64,000 nt of DNA from Spirosoma sp. SC4-14 (GCF_037201965.1 NZ_CP147518.1:7309001-7373000), one strand, 5' to 3'. Counted from the first letter of the stretch, positions 15,283-24,487 are shown. Translations and numbers: made by a program. Notes: generated from the letters alone by a model not told the origin.

Positions 15283-16824
15283 ATGTTGGCAAAAACCTTC
15301 GGCGCGGCCGTTTATGGCGTCAATGCCAGTCTGATCACCATCGAAGTAGTGGTCGCACAGGGTTTGCATTTTCATCTGGTTGGTTTACCCGATAGTGCCG
15401 TTAAAGAAAGCGAACAACGTGTAGAAGCTTCGTTAAAGTTTTTCGGCTACCGAATGCCACGCCAGAAAGTGGTCGTTAACCTTGCCCCTGCCGACATTCG
15501 GAAAGAAGGGTCGGCTTATGATTTGCCCATTGCATTGTGCGTACTACAGGCATCCGAACAAATTACAACCCAGCGCAATCTTGACGATTATGTGATCATG
15601 GGCGAACTGGCCCTTGATGGTACCCTTAGGCCGATAAAAGGGGTATTACCCATTGCTATCGAAGCCCGAAAACGTGGTTATAAAGGCTTTATTCTTCCTA
15701 CAGAAAACACACAGGAAGCGGCAATAGTCAATAATCTGGATGTGATCGGGGTTTCGACCATGCAGGAAGCCGTCGAGTTTTTTGACGGCAAGAAAGACAT
15801 CGAACCGGTCGTGAGCGACACACGCGATCTGTTTATGAGCCAGCTTAATAGCTATGAGGTCGATTTTTCGCATGTTCAGGGTCAGGAAAACATCAAGCGG
15901 GCTATGGAAATTGCGGCTGCCGGTGGTCATAATGTGATTATGATTGGCCCACCAGGAGCCGGAAAAACGATGCTTGCCAAGCGTTTACCCAGTATTCTGC
16001 CACCGTTGACCTTACAGGAAGCATTAGAGACAACCAAGATTCATTCGGTTGCCGGAAAGCTCGGAAGCCGGGCTACTCTGATTGCCAATCGGCCCTACAG
16101 ATCCCCTCATCACACAATTTCCGATGCCGCGCTGGTTGGTGGTGGTAGTTTTCCGCAGCCGGGAGAAATCTCATTGGCACATAATGGCGTACTTTTTCTC
16201 GATGAACTACCAGAATTCAAACGGTCGGCGCTGGAAGTGATGCGGCAACCCCTCGAAGACCGTAAAGTTAGTATTTCCAGAGCCAAGTGGGCGGTCGAAT
16301 TTCCGGCCAGTTTTATGCTCATTGCCAGCATGAATCCCTGTCCCTGCGGGTATTATAATCATCCCGAAAAAGAATGTGTTTGCGGACCAGGCGTCGTGCA
16401 GAAATACCTCGCCAAAGTAAGTGGTCCGCTCCTCGACCGAATTGACCTGCACGTTGAAGTCACGCCGGTTTCGTTCGATCAGATGACCGCCAACCGGCCC
16501 GCCGAGTCGAGCGAAGTAATTCGGGAACGGGTCATGAAAGCCCGCGCCTTACAAACAGACCGCTTTGCCGAAAACCCGGGTATTTATAGCAACGCCATGA
16601 TGCCTTCGCAGATGGTCAAAGAGATTTGTGTCATAAGCGATGCGGGACGGGCTCTGCTCCGAACAGCCATGGAACGACTCGGCCTATCGGCCCGTGCCTA
16701 CGATCGTATTCTGAAAGTGTCGCGAACCATCGCCGATCTGGCCGGAACCGACGAAATTCGGATCGAACATCTGGCCGAAGCCATTCAGTACCGCAGCCTC
16801 GACCGCGAGAATTGGGCAGGGTAA
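15283..16824 (+). CDS. YifB/ComM-family Mg-chelatase-like AAA+ ATPase
   Basis: A 513-residue protein with the three-part family layout: an N-terminal Lon-protease-like domain (to about residue 180), a magnesium-chelatase AAA+ domain with Walker A GPPGAGKTM (about 223-231) and sensor/Walker B LFLDELPEF, and a C-terminal ATPase lid with RAYDRILKVSRTIADL. The central MNPCPCGYY...CVCGP cysteines are family-typical. ComM homologues act as branch-migration helicases in natural transformation. No competence genes lie nearby, so the role here is inferred from the family only. Confidence 0.9.
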   Translation: MLAKTFGAAVYGVNASLITIEVVVAQGLHFHLVGLPDSAVKESEQRVEASLKFFGYRMPRQKVVVNLAPADIRKEGSAYDLPIALCVLQASEQITTQRNLDDYVIMGELALDGTLRPIKGVLPIAIEARKRGYKGFILPTENTQEAAIVNNLDVIGVSTMQEAVEFFDGKKDIEPVVSDTRDLFMSQLNSYEVDFSHVQGQENIKRAMEIAAAGGHNVIMIGPPGAGKTMLAKRLPSILPPLTLQEALETTKIHSVAGKLGSRATLIANRPYRSPHHTISDAALVGGGSFPQPGEISLAHNGVLFLDELPEFKRSALEVMRQPLEDRKVSISRAKWAVEFPASFMLIASMNPCPCGYYNHPEKECVCGPGVVQKYLAKVSGPLLDRIDLHVEVTPVSFDQMTANRPAESSEVIRERVMKARALQTDRFAENPGIYSNAMMPSQMVKEICVISDAGRALLRTAMERLGLSARAYDRILKVSRTIADLAGTDEIRIEHLAEAIQYRSLDRENWAG

Positions 16825-17005
16825 TCAGCCAAAAACGATATAATCAGTAGGTGGGTACCTGTTCCTGCTCACCAGCCTGAAAGTTAGCGAAATGCTTACG
16901 TCTGTTTTTTTGTACTGCGCAATTTTGAAACCGCGCCAAAGCTTGGTTGAAAAATCATGTAATACAAATCGACACTACGCATTGCCGATGAGCCTTCTAG
17001 TGTTT

Positions 17006-17030
17006 GTCCGCGATTGCATCGCGGACGAGC
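17006..17030. repeat. Dispersed palindromic repeat, copy A
   Basis: GTCCGCGAT-TGC-ATCGCGGAC is a perfect 9-bp stem with a 3-nt loop, followed by GAGC on one side only. It is close in sequence to the palindromes at 18253-18281 and 20302-20330, and lies between the YifB gene and the convergent membrane-protein gene. Confidence 0.7.
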
Positions 17031-17035
17031 TGTGT

Positions 17036-17605
17036 CTACTCCTGCTCTAGCTTTTTCTGCAACGTTTCCAGCTCCACTTTTCTGGATACGTAAAAGCGAT
17101 GCTCCCATCCACTCGCCCAGTTGACCAGTAGGAAGAAAATAACCAGAGCGACCGCGATCCACAGGGACTTGCCACCATCCACCATCCCAGCCACAACCAG
17201 TAGCGCAATAGGAAACGTATTCCAGCGCATCAGTTGAGAGAGCCGGACCTGATAGGTTGTCATCGCAATGGCATGGTCCAACTCGCCAAACAATGACCGG
17301 TCGAACCGATTTTCTCGGTGTAGTCTACGAATTCGACTTACCAGAACGGCCACAGCCGTAATCAGCATCCAGCCTGCCAATAGGTACATAAATAGATTAG
17401 TACCCGACTTAGATGCATTAAGACCAACTACTAAACAGCCAGCCCCAGCATTTACTCCTATCAAGAGTAGCTCGGTAAAATTGGTAATATGACCGGCTTT
17501 TGCCTTTTTCGTATGAATGCGGTTGTGCAGCGCATCTTCGTTAATCATGTACATGGGTTGTTGATTTTGTGAGTCCCAGATTTTTTGCAATTCGTCAAAT
17601 TCCAT
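17036..17605 (-). CDS. Membrane protein coupled to an ECF sigma factor, unknown function
   Basis: A 189-residue protein with a cytoplasmic N-terminus (MEFDELQKIWDSQ) and four hydrophobic segments (around residues 43-64, 70-92, 131-145 and 148-166), ending in a charged, possibly coiled-coil tail (RKVELETLQKKLEQE). Its start overlaps the end of the sigma factor gene by 11 nt, so the two are translationally coupled. That arrangement and the membrane topology suggest a partner or anti-sigma role, but it lacks a recognisable zinc-type anti-sigma motif. Similar MEFDELQKIWD proteins are common next to sigma factors in Bacteroidota, as I recall. Confidence 0.7.
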   Translation of the reverse strand: MEFDELQKIWDSQNQQPMYMINEDALHNRIHTKKAKAGHITNFTELLLIGVNAGAGCLVVGLNASKSGTNLFMYLLAGWMLITAVAVLVSRIRRLHRENRFDRSLFGELDHAIAMTTYQVRLSQLMRWNTFPIALLVVAGMVDGGKSLWIAVALVIFFLLVNWASGWEHRFYVSRKVELETLQKKLEQE

Positions 17606-18107
17606 GCGTAGTCAGTTGTTTTGATTTAGCGATCAGTTGCTTCTTGATGCGGTTAATTTTTACGCCCACGTTCGACTCAGTGATACCCAGCATGGTGGCC
17701 ATTTCTTTATAGCTAAATCCATCGAGCAGCAGCAACGTAAGGGAGCGGTCTATTTCGTCTAGTTTATAAATCGCTTCGTAGAGCCAGGCAAGACGCTCAT
17801 CGGGTGGCACTTTATGTTCCTGCAAGAGAGCCTGAACATTCTCCAGCGATTCGCGTTTTGTCTGGTATTTTCGTTCTTTGCTTACCCATTTAATGGCCGT
17901 GTTGAGTGCGATACGATAAATCCAGGTGTTCACCGACGACTCTTCCCGAAAAACCGGAATCGAATGCCAGACCTGAATTGTAATCTCCTGAAACAGATCG
18001 TCCTGATCCATCGCAGCCGAAGCATAGGCCCGTACCACTTTAAAAATCTGCACCTTATGTTGCCGAAGCCACTGGTTGAACGTATGGTTCTGCTCTGATT
18101 CCGTCAT
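17595..18107 (-). CDS. ECF-type RNA polymerase sigma factor
   Basis: A 170-residue sigma-70 family member with only regions 2 and 4. Region 2 includes DLFQEITIQVWHSIPVFR and the core-binding SSVNTWIYRIALNTAI; region 4 ends in a helix-turn-helix with GFSYKEMATMLGITESNVGV. Regions 1 and 3 are absent, as expected for ECF factors, which direct polymerase to stress or surface-related promoters. The coupled membrane gene downstream is the likely regulator. A hairpin with 20-bp arms and one copy of the dispersed palindrome lie upstream. Confidence 0.9.
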   Translation of the reverse strand: MTESEQNHTFNQWLRQHKVQIFKVVRAYASAAMDQDDLFQEITIQVWHSIPVFREESSVNTWIYRIALNTAIKWVSKERKYQTKRESLENVQALLQEHKVPPDERLAWLYEAIYKLDEIDRSLTLLLLDGFSYKEMATMLGITESNVGVKINRIKKQLIAKSKQLTTHGI

Positions 18108-18191
18108 AGCCTCATCGGTTTATGCTAATTAGTACCCGACAGGGTTTAATTTCTTACAGGAAGAGGGGAAAAACATAAAAAATACACCGAC

Positions 18192-18239
18192 CAAAAACAA
18201 ACAGCGCGAAGCCGGAAGACTTCGCGCTGTTTGTTTTTG
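18192..18239. terminator. Perfect 20-bp inverted repeat with T-run
   Basis: Arms 18192-18211 and 18220-18239 are exact complements (core CAGCGCGAAG/CTTCGCGCTG) with an 8-nt loop and A/T-rich outer ends. It lies after the minus-strand YgiQ gene end and before the sigma factor gene, so it probably ends the YgiQ transcript. Confidence 0.65.
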
Positions 18240-18252
18240 CCGGATGCTCACC

Positions 18253-18281
18253 GCTCGTCTGCGATTACATCGCGGATGAGC
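18253..18281. repeat. Dispersed palindromic repeat, copy B
   Basis: GCTCGTCTGCGAT-TAC-ATCGCGGATGAGC: 13-bp arms with two mismatches. It belongs with copies at 17006 and 20302. Confidence 0.7.
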
Positions 18282-18314
18282 CAGCAATGTGAACGAGCGG
18301 ACTCGAAAATCGTT

Positions 18315-20210
18315 CTACCGCTTTTTCTTACTCGAAAAATTGCGGTTAAACGATGGCTTACCGGTTTTTTCTTTTTTCGGACTACCCAACAGTTTATCGG
18401 CCAGGTCGGGACGATTGAGTTTGTTCAGGCGGTTCCGAATCCAGTCTTTGTATTCGGGTTTATACCAGAAGAAATAGCGGTTTTGTGCCTGCTTTTCGTC
18501 CCGCGTTTTGGCCGTTTTGACCGGCTTCAGCGTATACGGATGCACGCCGGAGTAATAAATAACTTCGGCCACGGTCATGGGTGTTGGCGTAAAATCCTGC
18601 ACCTGTTCGAGCTGGAAACCCATGTCTTTGGTTTCGGCCGCCAGATTGGCCATATCCTGTTCTTCACAGCCAGGGTGCGACGAAATGAAGTACGGAATCA
18701 GGGGTTGCTTGAGGTTGTGCTTCTCCTGAATCTGGTCGTATTTTTTCTTGAACAGTTTGAAGTACTTGAACGACGGTTTCCGCATAATCCGCAACGTATC
18801 GTCGGCGGTATGCTCAGGGGCCACTTTCAACCGGCCCGATACGTGGCGCGTGGTCAGTTGCTCCATGTATTCGTCGTGGTTGCCGTCTTCGTTGTTTTTG
18901 TTGAAATCATCGACCAGCAAATCGTATCGCACCCCCGAACCCACAAACGCTTTCTTGATTTTCGGATTCGCATCGACCTTGCGGTATAACTCTGTTAATG
19001 GTTTGTGCGAGGTATCGAGGTTCGAGCAAATAACCGGATGAATGCAGCTTGGGCTCTGGCACCGGGCGCAGATCGACTCGTCTTTACCCTTCATCTTATA
19101 CATATTGGCCGACGGGCCACCCAAATCCGAAATATACCCCTTAAATTCTGGGTGCTTTGTAATTTCGTCTACTTCTTTCAGCACCGACTTTTCACTGCGC
19201 GAGGCAATAAACTTGCCCTGGTGAGCCGAAATGGTGCAGAAACTACAGCCGCCAAAACAACCCCGGTGCATATTGACCGAAAACTTGATCATGTCGTAGG
19301 CCGGAATTGGTCCCCGTTTTTTGTATTTCGGGTGGGGCATTCGGGTATAGGGCAGGTCGAACGACTTGTCGATTTCAGTCTCGTCCATCGTTTTGAACGG
19401 TGGATTGATCACTAATACCTGATCGCCAACTTTCTGCGTAATCCGGTTAGCCTGCCACTTATTGGACTCAACTTCGACAATCTTAAAGTTGGCTGCGTAT
19501 TTGATTTTATCGGTCAGGCACTCTTCATGGCTCGCCAGCGCAACCGTATTCCAATTGTTATAATCGCGGAGTTCGGTACTGGCATCGTGCATGAACGCCA
19601 CCTGATTGATGTTCCGCATGGACGAAAACGGTACATTTTTTCGAACCAGTTTCAGAATTTCACGCAGCGGTTGTTCGCCCATACCATATACCAGCATATC
19701 GGCACCCGAATCGACCAGGATCGACGGCATCAGCTTATCCTGCCAGTAATCGTAGTGGGTTACCCGACGTAGCGACGCTTCGATACCACCGAGCAGCACC
19801 GGGACATCAGGATACAGCGTTTTCAGGATATTGGAGTACACAATAGTCGCGTAGTCGGGTCGGAAACCCGCTTCGCCACCGGGCGTGTACGAATCGTTGG
19901 AGCGTAGGCGTTTGTTGGCCGTATAGTGATTCACCATCGAATCCATACAACCAGCCGTTACCCCAAAGAAATATTTTGGGCGACCATATTTTTTAAAATC
20001 GCGCAGATCGTCTTTCCAGTTGGGTTGGGCAATAATGGCTACGCGAAAGCCTTCGCTCTCCATGATCCGACCAATAACGGCCGTTCCGAAAGCCGGATGG
20101 TCAACATAGGCGTCCCCCGACACCAGCACAATATCCACTTCATCCCAGCCTCTTTTCTCAACTTCCTGTTTCGTCAGAGGCAACCAATCGGTAAGGGGTC
20201 TTTCGAGCAT
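18315..20210 (-). CDS. YgiQ family radical SAM protein
   Basis: A 631-residue protein of the UPF0313/YgiQ family. An N-terminal cobalamin-binding-like region (DIVLVSGDAYVDHPAFG) precedes the radical SAM domain with the iron-sulfur cluster motif CFGGCSFC (about residues 318-325), followed by SEKSVLKEVDEI. Four further cysteines (ICARCQSPSCIHPVIC) look like a second metal or cluster site. The substrate of the family is not established. The last ~50 residues are basic and low in complexity (KKEKTGKPSF...SSKKKR). The start at 20210 matches the family N-terminus (RPLTDWLPLTKQE). Confidence 0.9.
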   Translation of the reverse strand: MLERPLTDWLPLTKQEVEKRGWDEVDIVLVSGDAYVDHPAFGTAVIGRIMESEGFRVAIIAQPNWKDDLRDFKKYGRPKYFFGVTAGCMDSMVNHYTANKRLRSNDSYTPGGEAGFRPDYATIVYSNILKTLYPDVPVLLGGIEASLRRVTHYDYWQDKLMPSILVDSGADMLVYGMGEQPLREILKLVRKNVPFSSMRNINQVAFMHDASTELRDYNNWNTVALASHEECLTDKIKYAANFKIVEVESNKWQANRITQKVGDQVLVINPPFKTMDETEIDKSFDLPYTRMPHPKYKKRGPIPAYDMIKFSVNMHRGCFGGCSFCTISAHQGKFIASRSEKSVLKEVDEITKHPEFKGYISDLGGPSANMYKMKGKDESICARCQSPSCIHPVICSNLDTSHKPLTELYRKVDANPKIKKAFVGSGVRYDLLVDDFNKNNEDGNHDEYMEQLTTRHVSGRLKVAPEHTADDTLRIMRKPSFKYFKLFKKKYDQIQEKHNLKQPLIPYFISSHPGCEEQDMANLAAETKDMGFQLEQVQDFTPTPMTVAEVIYYSGVHPYTLKPVKTAKTRDEKQAQNRYFFWYKPEYKDWIRNRLNKLNRPDLADKLLGSPKKEKTGKPSFNRNFSSKKKR

Positions 20211-20301
20211 AAATACGTGAGCTAATCTTTCTGAAAACCACCGAACAAGGGAAATGATTCAATCGAAACGGCTCGTTGGCGATTATATCCACTGCTCCGC
20301 T

Positions 20302-20330
20302 GCTCGTCCGCGATACAATCGCGGACGAGC
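20302..20330. repeat. Dispersed palindromic repeat, copy C
   Basis: GCTCGTCCGCGAT-ACA-ATCGCGGACGAGC is a perfect 13-bp stem with a 3-nt loop. It is the best copy of the family and lies in the divergent gap between YgiQ and the NIF3-like gene. Confidence 0.75.
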
Positions 20331-20380
20331 ACTTTTCACCGAAATTGCGTATTATCGTCTCTTCTAAACCGAAAACAACC

Positions 20381-21283
20381 ATGAAGAACGCTCCCGGACG
20401 CCGTCAGTTTCTAACAACCGTTACCAAAGCCGTTGGCACGTCGTTCCTGATCAATACGCCTTTTTTAACTCAAGCCAATGCGCGAACCACAGCCACATTT
20501 ACCGTTGGTCAGGTGATGGACCTGATCTTGAAAACGATTCCGGGCGCTCCATTTCCAAAAACCGTCGATACCCTAAAATCGGGCAGTCCTTCGCAGACCG
20601 TTACGGGCATTGTGTCGACCATGTTTACGACCGTGGAAGTGATCGAAAAAACCATTGCTGCCGGGGCCAACTTCATCATCGCTCATGAACCAACATTCTA
20701 CAACCACCTTGACGAAACCGACTGGCTTAGCAACGATCCTGTCTTTAAACATAAACACGACTTACTGACCCAAAATAATATTGCCGTCTGGCGGTTCCAC
20801 GACTACTGGCATTCGCATCGGCCCGATGGCATTCGGGCCGGGATGTTGTCGGCACTGGGTTGGGAGAAGAATGTAGATCCCGAAAACCCACAGGTGTTGC
20901 TTCTGCCAACAACAACCGTAGGTCAGATTATTGCCCATGCTAAGCAAAAATTGGGTATTAAGCAGTTACGGCTGGTAGGCGATATTTCGCAGAAATGTCA
21001 GCGTGTTTTGCTGTTGCCGGGCGCTGCGGGTGGTCGAAATCAGATTATGGCCATCGAAAAAACCAAACCCGATGTTGTGCTTCTGGGAGAAGCCAGCGAA
21101 TGGGAAACTCCTGAATATATCCGGGATGCGCGTCAGCAGGGCCAAATGATTTCACTGGTTGTGCTGGGGCATATCATGAGCGAAGCCGCTGGTATGGAAT
21201 GGCTGGTTTCGTGGCTAAAGCCGAAGGTTCCCGGTGTAAAGGTCAGCTATATTCCATCGGGCAACCCGTTTAGTTATGAATGA
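20381..21283 (+). CDS. Exported NIF3/DUF34-like dinuclear metal protein
   Basis: A 300-residue protein with a twin-arginine-like signal (GRRQFLTTVTKAVGTSFL, cleavage near QANA) ahead of a NIF3 fold. Regions that correspond to the family metal site are FIIAHEPTFYNH, the VWRFHDYWHSHRPDGI segment and the C-terminal LGHIMSEAAGMEWL. The usual HHP motif appears as HEP and the HTNLD-type motif as HDYWH, so the metal ligands may differ. NIF3 proteins are normally cytosolic and their role is not well defined. The start at 20381 is chosen because it places the signal peptide first. Confidence 0.78.
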   Translation: MKNAPGRRQFLTTVTKAVGTSFLINTPFLTQANARTTATFTVGQVMDLILKTIPGAPFPKTVDTLKSGSPSQTVTGIVSTMFTTVEVIEKTIAAGANFIIAHEPTFYNHLDETDWLSNDPVFKHKHDLLTQNNIAVWRFHDYWHSHRPDGIRAGMLSALGWEKNVDPENPQVLLLPTTTVGQIIAHAKQKLGIKQLRLVGDISQKCQRVLLLPGAAGGRNQIMAIEKTKPDVVLLGEASEWETPEYIRDARQQGQMISLVVLGHIMSEAAGMEWLVSWLKPKVPGVKVSYIPSGNPFSYE

Positions 21284-21353
21284 AATTAAGTAGTCACAAA
21301 GAAGACGTCGAGAGCAAAAAGTTGTGTACGTCGTGGTTTCACAGTATCCAAGC

Positions 21354-22997
21354 CTACCGAATTAACTCTGCAAAATCTGTTTTCAGTTGTTTGATATAGT
21401 GCTGATAAACAAAATCATCGGCCGACAGCATGCGGGTTCGCTGAAGCCAGGGCTGATTCACAATCGTGTTCGTATATCGATGCATCAGCAAGTCAACCTG
21501 ACTTAACGCCTTTATCAGATCAAAATGCAAATTCGAGTTGATACTGACAACTTTCTGGGTTGCTACCTGCCCTTCGCTGGGAGGAATTCGCTGATAATCG
21601 ACGGATAGTGTACGATCAAATAACTCGTTATCGCCATACACAATCCGGCCGTTCACGATAGTACAACGCACCGAACGGTCGTCCTGCGTATGCAAAGCGG
21701 TCAGGGCTGGCTGCTTTGCCGATTGTTTCTGTAGAATAAAAAAATCGGCATTGTAGCCCGGTCGGATAGCCCCCGTTTTCAGACTCCCTAATGCATTGGC
21801 CGGATTCTGTGTCATCATGGCCAGTAAGTCGGCATCAGGAATCGATAAGGATAAGGCATCACAAAAATGACGGGCAAACTTGAATTCGTCCCAAACATGC
21901 TTGCTGCCACTCGGAGCCCAGTCTGACCCCAGACAAACGTTGATGCCATGATCCAGTAAGGTTTTAACAGGAATCGTATCACGATATAAAATCAGATTCG
22001 ACACTGGTGACCAAACCACGCTGATGTGGTTATCGCGCAGGAAATCGAGCGTGTCCTGGTCCGAATAATCCAATCCGCAGGCATGAGTCAGTGTCAGGTT
22101 CGCCGTTTTAATAAACCGGGCATTGCTAAGTTGCGAAAGTGCCCGCCGAAACTCTTTAAATTCCCGGCGACTAAATCCATCGGGATTCCCCTGCTGAAGG
22201 TAGCCCGAGCGGCCCTCGGCAATATGGGCAATACAGGCATAATAGCGACTGTTTCCTTCCTGAACCGAATTCAGGAAATCGGCAAGACCAGGATGGTGCA
22301 TCATGGGCCAGTTGCTCGTATCAGCATTAGCCTGCGCAGGTGCCGAGGGCACATCGAAATTGGGGGCCGGCCGTACGAAATCGACTACTGAAAACACTTT
22401 CTGCGTTTGCGGAATGCCCAATTCGCCCGGATCAGTGGTGTCGCGGATAATAAAGTTGGGCAGCTTGCCGTCGTCTTCCAGCCTGATTGTTTGCTGAACA
22501 AGTGTAGTGCCACCAGCCACTGCCTGTAGCTCTGTAACAATACCATGTAGTTTCAGAACCTCACGCATGGCCGTAGCGCGTTCGGCTTTGGTTAAGGGGG
22601 GCCAATTGTCGGCGGCTGGCGCCCGAAGCACCGATTCGATGAACTCGAACGATTCCTGCTTCCAGCCCGCATCGATGTATTCCTTGAAATTTTTTATATC
22701 CCGAATATACTGATCGTTGTTTCGCCACTGAAACCGGTTGCTCCAGACGGCCGGACTCCGCCAGATCGGAAATACGTTGTATTCCGAATGAACGTGTAAA
22801 TTGATTAGCCCTGGAAAAACAACTTCCTCGTCAGCTAGTTCCAGCAAAATCAAATCGGGCAAATCGAAAGGCCCCTTACCGTTCTGGATCTCAACGATTC
22901 GACCGTTTCGAACCAGAATTGACTTGAGCGATTCTTGCCCCTGAGCATCAACTACGTTTCCAATTATACATAACGGGCGACCAGAGGACGTAAACAT
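21354..22997 (-). CDS. Amidohydrolase family protein (cytosine/guanine deaminase-like)
   Basis: A 547-residue protein of the amidohydrolase superfamily. Metal-binding marks are NLHVHSEYN (H68 and H70), TLTHACGLDYSDQD in the barrel, and LGSDWAPSGSKHVWDEF late in the barrel, which carries the catalytic aspartate of the family. NPANALGSLKTGAIRPGYNADFFIL is the typical C-terminal composite beta domain entry. The substrate is unclear; deamination or hydrolysis of a cyclic amide or amine is the family role. The C-terminal ~80 residues go beyond the usual domain. No signal peptide is seen. Confidence 0.8.
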   Translation of the reverse strand: MFTSSGRPLCIIGNVVDAQGQESLKSILVRNGRIVEIQNGKGPFDLPDLILLELADEEVVFPGLINLHVHSEYNVFPIWRSPAVWSNRFQWRNNDQYIRDIKNFKEYIDAGWKQESFEFIESVLRAPAADNWPPLTKAERATAMREVLKLHGIVTELQAVAGGTTLVQQTIRLEDDGKLPNFIIRDTTDPGELGIPQTQKVFSVVDFVRPAPNFDVPSAPAQANADTSNWPMMHHPGLADFLNSVQEGNSRYYACIAHIAEGRSGYLQQGNPDGFSRREFKEFRRALSQLSNARFIKTANLTLTHACGLDYSDQDTLDFLRDNHISVVWSPVSNLILYRDTIPVKTLLDHGINVCLGSDWAPSGSKHVWDEFKFARHFCDALSLSIPDADLLAMMTQNPANALGSLKTGAIRPGYNADFFILQKQSAKQPALTALHTQDDRSVRCTIVNGRIVYGDNELFDRTLSVDYQRIPPSEGQVATQKVVSINSNLHFDLIKALSQVDLLMHRYTNTIVNQPWLQRTRMLSADDFVYQHYIKQLKTDFAELIR

Positions 22998-23175
22998 CGG
23001 CGTAGTTGTTGATTGACGAGCAGCACGTTGGCAGATTGCCTAAAAATACGAAGACAGTGCTTAATGCGCTAATCGATTGGCCAATAAGAAAGCATCTATA
23101 AGCTCAATCAGAATTATTTTTCGTATAAATTGCTTCAGCCTACACTATTTTCTTCTTAAATCCGACTATGAGTAT

Positions 23176-23655
23176 ATGGAGCAGAAATCAATTCCAACAT
23201 TATACGAATGGGCTGGTGGCAATGAGCGTCTGGAGCAGCTAACCGCCCTGTTTTATGGTAAGGTTTTCCAGGATGAACTGCTGGAGCCTGTCTTTCGGCA
23301 TATGTCGGCTGAACATACCCGGCATGTAGCCCATTTCATTGGCGAAGTATTTGGTGGCCCACCTACCTACACCCAAACCGACCAGGGTAGCCATGCCGAT
23401 ATGGTGTCGCACCATGTAGGCAAGCACCTGACCGAACCCATGCGCAAACGCTGGATGGCTCTGCTGCTGGAAAGTGCCGATGAGCTGGGCGTACCCGACG
23501 ATCCCGAATTTCGGTCGGCGCTGGTCGGGTATCTGGAATGGGGAAGCCGAATTGCCGTACTGAACTCAACCAGTGCCGAAAATCCTGTTCAGCCGGGCGA
23601 ACCCATGCCCAAATGGGGTTGGGGCGTTCCGGGTGGGCCTTATCAGCCATCATAA
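23176..23655 (+). CDS. Group II truncated hemoglobin
   Basis: A 159-residue globin with the 2-on-2 truncated fold. The N-terminal LYEWAGG motif, ALFYGKVFQDELLEPVF with the B10 tyrosine region, HFIGEVFGGPPTY, and SHADMVSHHVGKHLTEPMRKRW with the proximal histidine and G8 tryptophan are typical for group II (TrbO). The family binds oxygen or nitric oxide. The ATG at 23176 removes an improbable hydrophobic extension. The C-terminus is rich in proline and glycine. It is convergent with the DUF4249 gene and shares almost no intergenic space. Confidence 0.9.
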   Translation: MEQKSIPTLYEWAGGNERLEQLTALFYGKVFQDELLEPVFRHMSAEHTRHVAHFIGEVFGGPPTYTQTDQGSHADMVSHHVGKHLTEPMRKRWMALLLESADELGVPDDPEFRSALVGYLEWGSRIAVLNSTSAENPVQPGEPMPKWGWGVPGGPYQPS

Positions 23656-23656
23656 C

Positions 23657-24487
23657 TTACTGAACTACTACCGTCCGTTTCTGCGATGTATAGGCGCTGA
23701 AATGGCCCAATGCGCCACCCGACAAATTGGTTTGTGGGTTAGTAGGCGATGCACCCTGATTGATGTTATTGCCCTGCAATTTCATCAACCCATTGAAGTA
23801 ATCGTACGAAGTTTTTGACAAACACTGCATATCGACCGTAATGGTGTCGCCGGGGTTGATCTCAACATCATCGACAATCGTTTGCCGGACCAGATTCCCA
23901 TTCGTGGCAACATCGGACCGAACAAACACATTGTTGGACTGCAATCGATTGGCAACCAGGACCCATCGGTAGTAATTATCTACACTAGCCGGGTCCTGAT
24001 AAACAGCCACCATTTGCGTTACTGTTTTCAGCCGTTTTACCGATTCGTAGGTTAATTGATCGAAATTCACCCTGGCAGGCATGGTTGAGGTAGCCGTGTA
24101 GGTGTTGCCGTCGGCCTGAACCGTCAATGTGTACTGATGTTCCGAGATGCCTTTTAACTGCTGAATGCTGTATACCCCCGGATAGGTTTGGGTGAGAACT
24201 TCGGTTTGGTTTGTCGTTTCGTCACGCACGGTAACGGTGGCGTCGGTAACAGGCGGAAAGTCATTTTTCAATTGAAAGTCAACCGCTTTCGTCACCAGAA
24301 TTTCGTTACCGGTTGAGTCATCAGTCAGTTTTCCTTCAATAACGATCTGATCACCAACATCCTTCAGGTCTAGCTGAATTGTATCGATGCAGGAGGTGAG
24401 ACCGAACAGTATAATGAGTGAATGAGCAATTGAGTGAATACGAGAATAAGTACCGCGACGGATATTCATCGGTTTTCTGTTTACCAT
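23657..24487 (-). CDS. DUF4249 family lipoprotein
   Basis: A 276-residue protein with a lipoprotein signal peptide (SLIILFGLTSC) and a beta-sandwich body: VIEGKLTDDS, the VTVRDETTN segment and the YYRWVLVANR region. DUF4249 proteins are Bacteroidota lipoproteins nearly always encoded next to a TonB-dependent receptor, probably as partners on the outer membrane. Here its ATG shares one base with the receptor stop (TGATG), so it is translationally coupled. The long basic stretch before the hydrophobic core suggests translation may start at the ATG at 24469. Confidence 0.8.
   Translation of the reverse strand: MVNRKPMNIRRGTYSRIHSIAHSLIILFGLTSCIDTIQLDLKDVGDQIVIEGKLTDDSTGNEILVTKAVDFQLKNDFPPVTDATVTVRDETTNQTEVLTQTYPGVYSIQQLKGISEHQYTLTVQADGNTYTATSTMPARVNFDQLTYESVKRLKTVTQMVAVYQDPASVDNYYRWVLVANRLQSNNVFVRSDVATNGNLVRQTIVDDVEINPGDTITVDMQCLSKTSYDYFNGLMKLQGNNINQGASPTNPQTNLSGGALGHFSAYTSQKRTVVVQ

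Noticed and set aside
18231-18989. 252-codon plus-strand frame opposite the YgiQ gene
   Set aside because: It is antisense to a strongly conserved radical SAM protein, shows no family motifs and is rich in arginine and phenylalanine runs typical of shadow frames.
22998-23175. Extended N-terminus of the truncated hemoglobin from 23077
   Set aside because: The added 33 residues are not globin-like and the family N-terminus starts at 23176.
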